13,985 nt of DNA. Source: Paracoccaceae bacterium. Lineage in GTDB: Bacteria > Pseudomonadota > Alphaproteobacteria > Rhodobacterales > Rhodobacteraceae. The stretch's first letter is position 1. Every line of letters begins with the position of its first letter. Below are positions 13,956-13,985 of this stretch, in pieces. The position numbers and the translations under genes are program-made. A model generated the notes under the pieces. The model made no database searches, was not told where the DNA came from, and saw only the letters and a program-made list of their open reading frames with translations. The DNA is taken from positions 1 to 13,985 of the forward strand of contig PXES01000224.1 in assembly GCA_003564655.1 (NCBI GenBank), written 5' to 3'.

Positions 13956-13985
13956 GATGCCATTCCTCTCGCTCGCCCGAAATGC

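Overview
The window reads as a chromosomal segment of a high-GC alphaproteobacterium of the Rhodobacteraceae (Rhodobacter/Roseobacter group). This rests on protein style only: an HvrA/H-NS-type protein, a free-standing Hint-domain protein, a TIGR02302 (DUF4175) protein, and the gene order argH - small lipoprotein - small membrane protein - lysA - TIGR02302. No database search was run. Nothing marks it as a phage, plasmid or transposon: there is no integrase, transposase, tRNA or CRISPR array.

Layout. 84-1288 (+): an H-NS-like nucleoid protein and a YihY/BrkB membrane protein, joined by a TTGA stop/start overlap. 1245-2117 (-): type I methionine aminopeptidase, overlapping the YihY 3' end convergently. 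2292-5796 (+): a large soluble GAF-PAS-PAS-PAS hybrid histidine kinase overlapping a NarL/LuxR-type response regulator; the kinase's own receiver domain looks non-phosphorylatable. 5926-7082 (+): a 41-codon ORF with ATGA coupling to a Hint-domain protein. 7089-7931 (+): rpsD (ribosomal protein S4) with a near-consensus sigma-70 promoter, a folded leader and a strong intrinsic terminator. 7932-8239: a non-coding spacer between convergent units. It holds two copies, in opposite orientation, of a roughly 71-bp palindromic element; the better copy is a perfect 28-bp inverted repeat whose 15-nt loop is an ideal G-quadruplex motif. 8240-13955 (-): a five-gene unit read leftwards, argH, a 46-aa lipoprotein, a 107-aa membrane protein, lysA and TIGR02302, tightly packed by overlaps.

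Main points. (1) lysA carries one in-frame amber codon (codon 182) in an otherwise intact reading frame; this is a fresh nonsense mutation or a sequence error. (2) The palindromic pair downstream of rpsD resembles a REP/BIME pair with a G4 loop. (3) The rpsD leader can fold into a closed multi-branch structure next to the Shine-Dalgarno, a candidate S4 autoregulatory site. (4) The kinase has lost its receiver phosphoacceptor while the overlapping regulator keeps a complete one. Most of the window is ordinary core genome; I see no convincing new defence or biosynthetic system.
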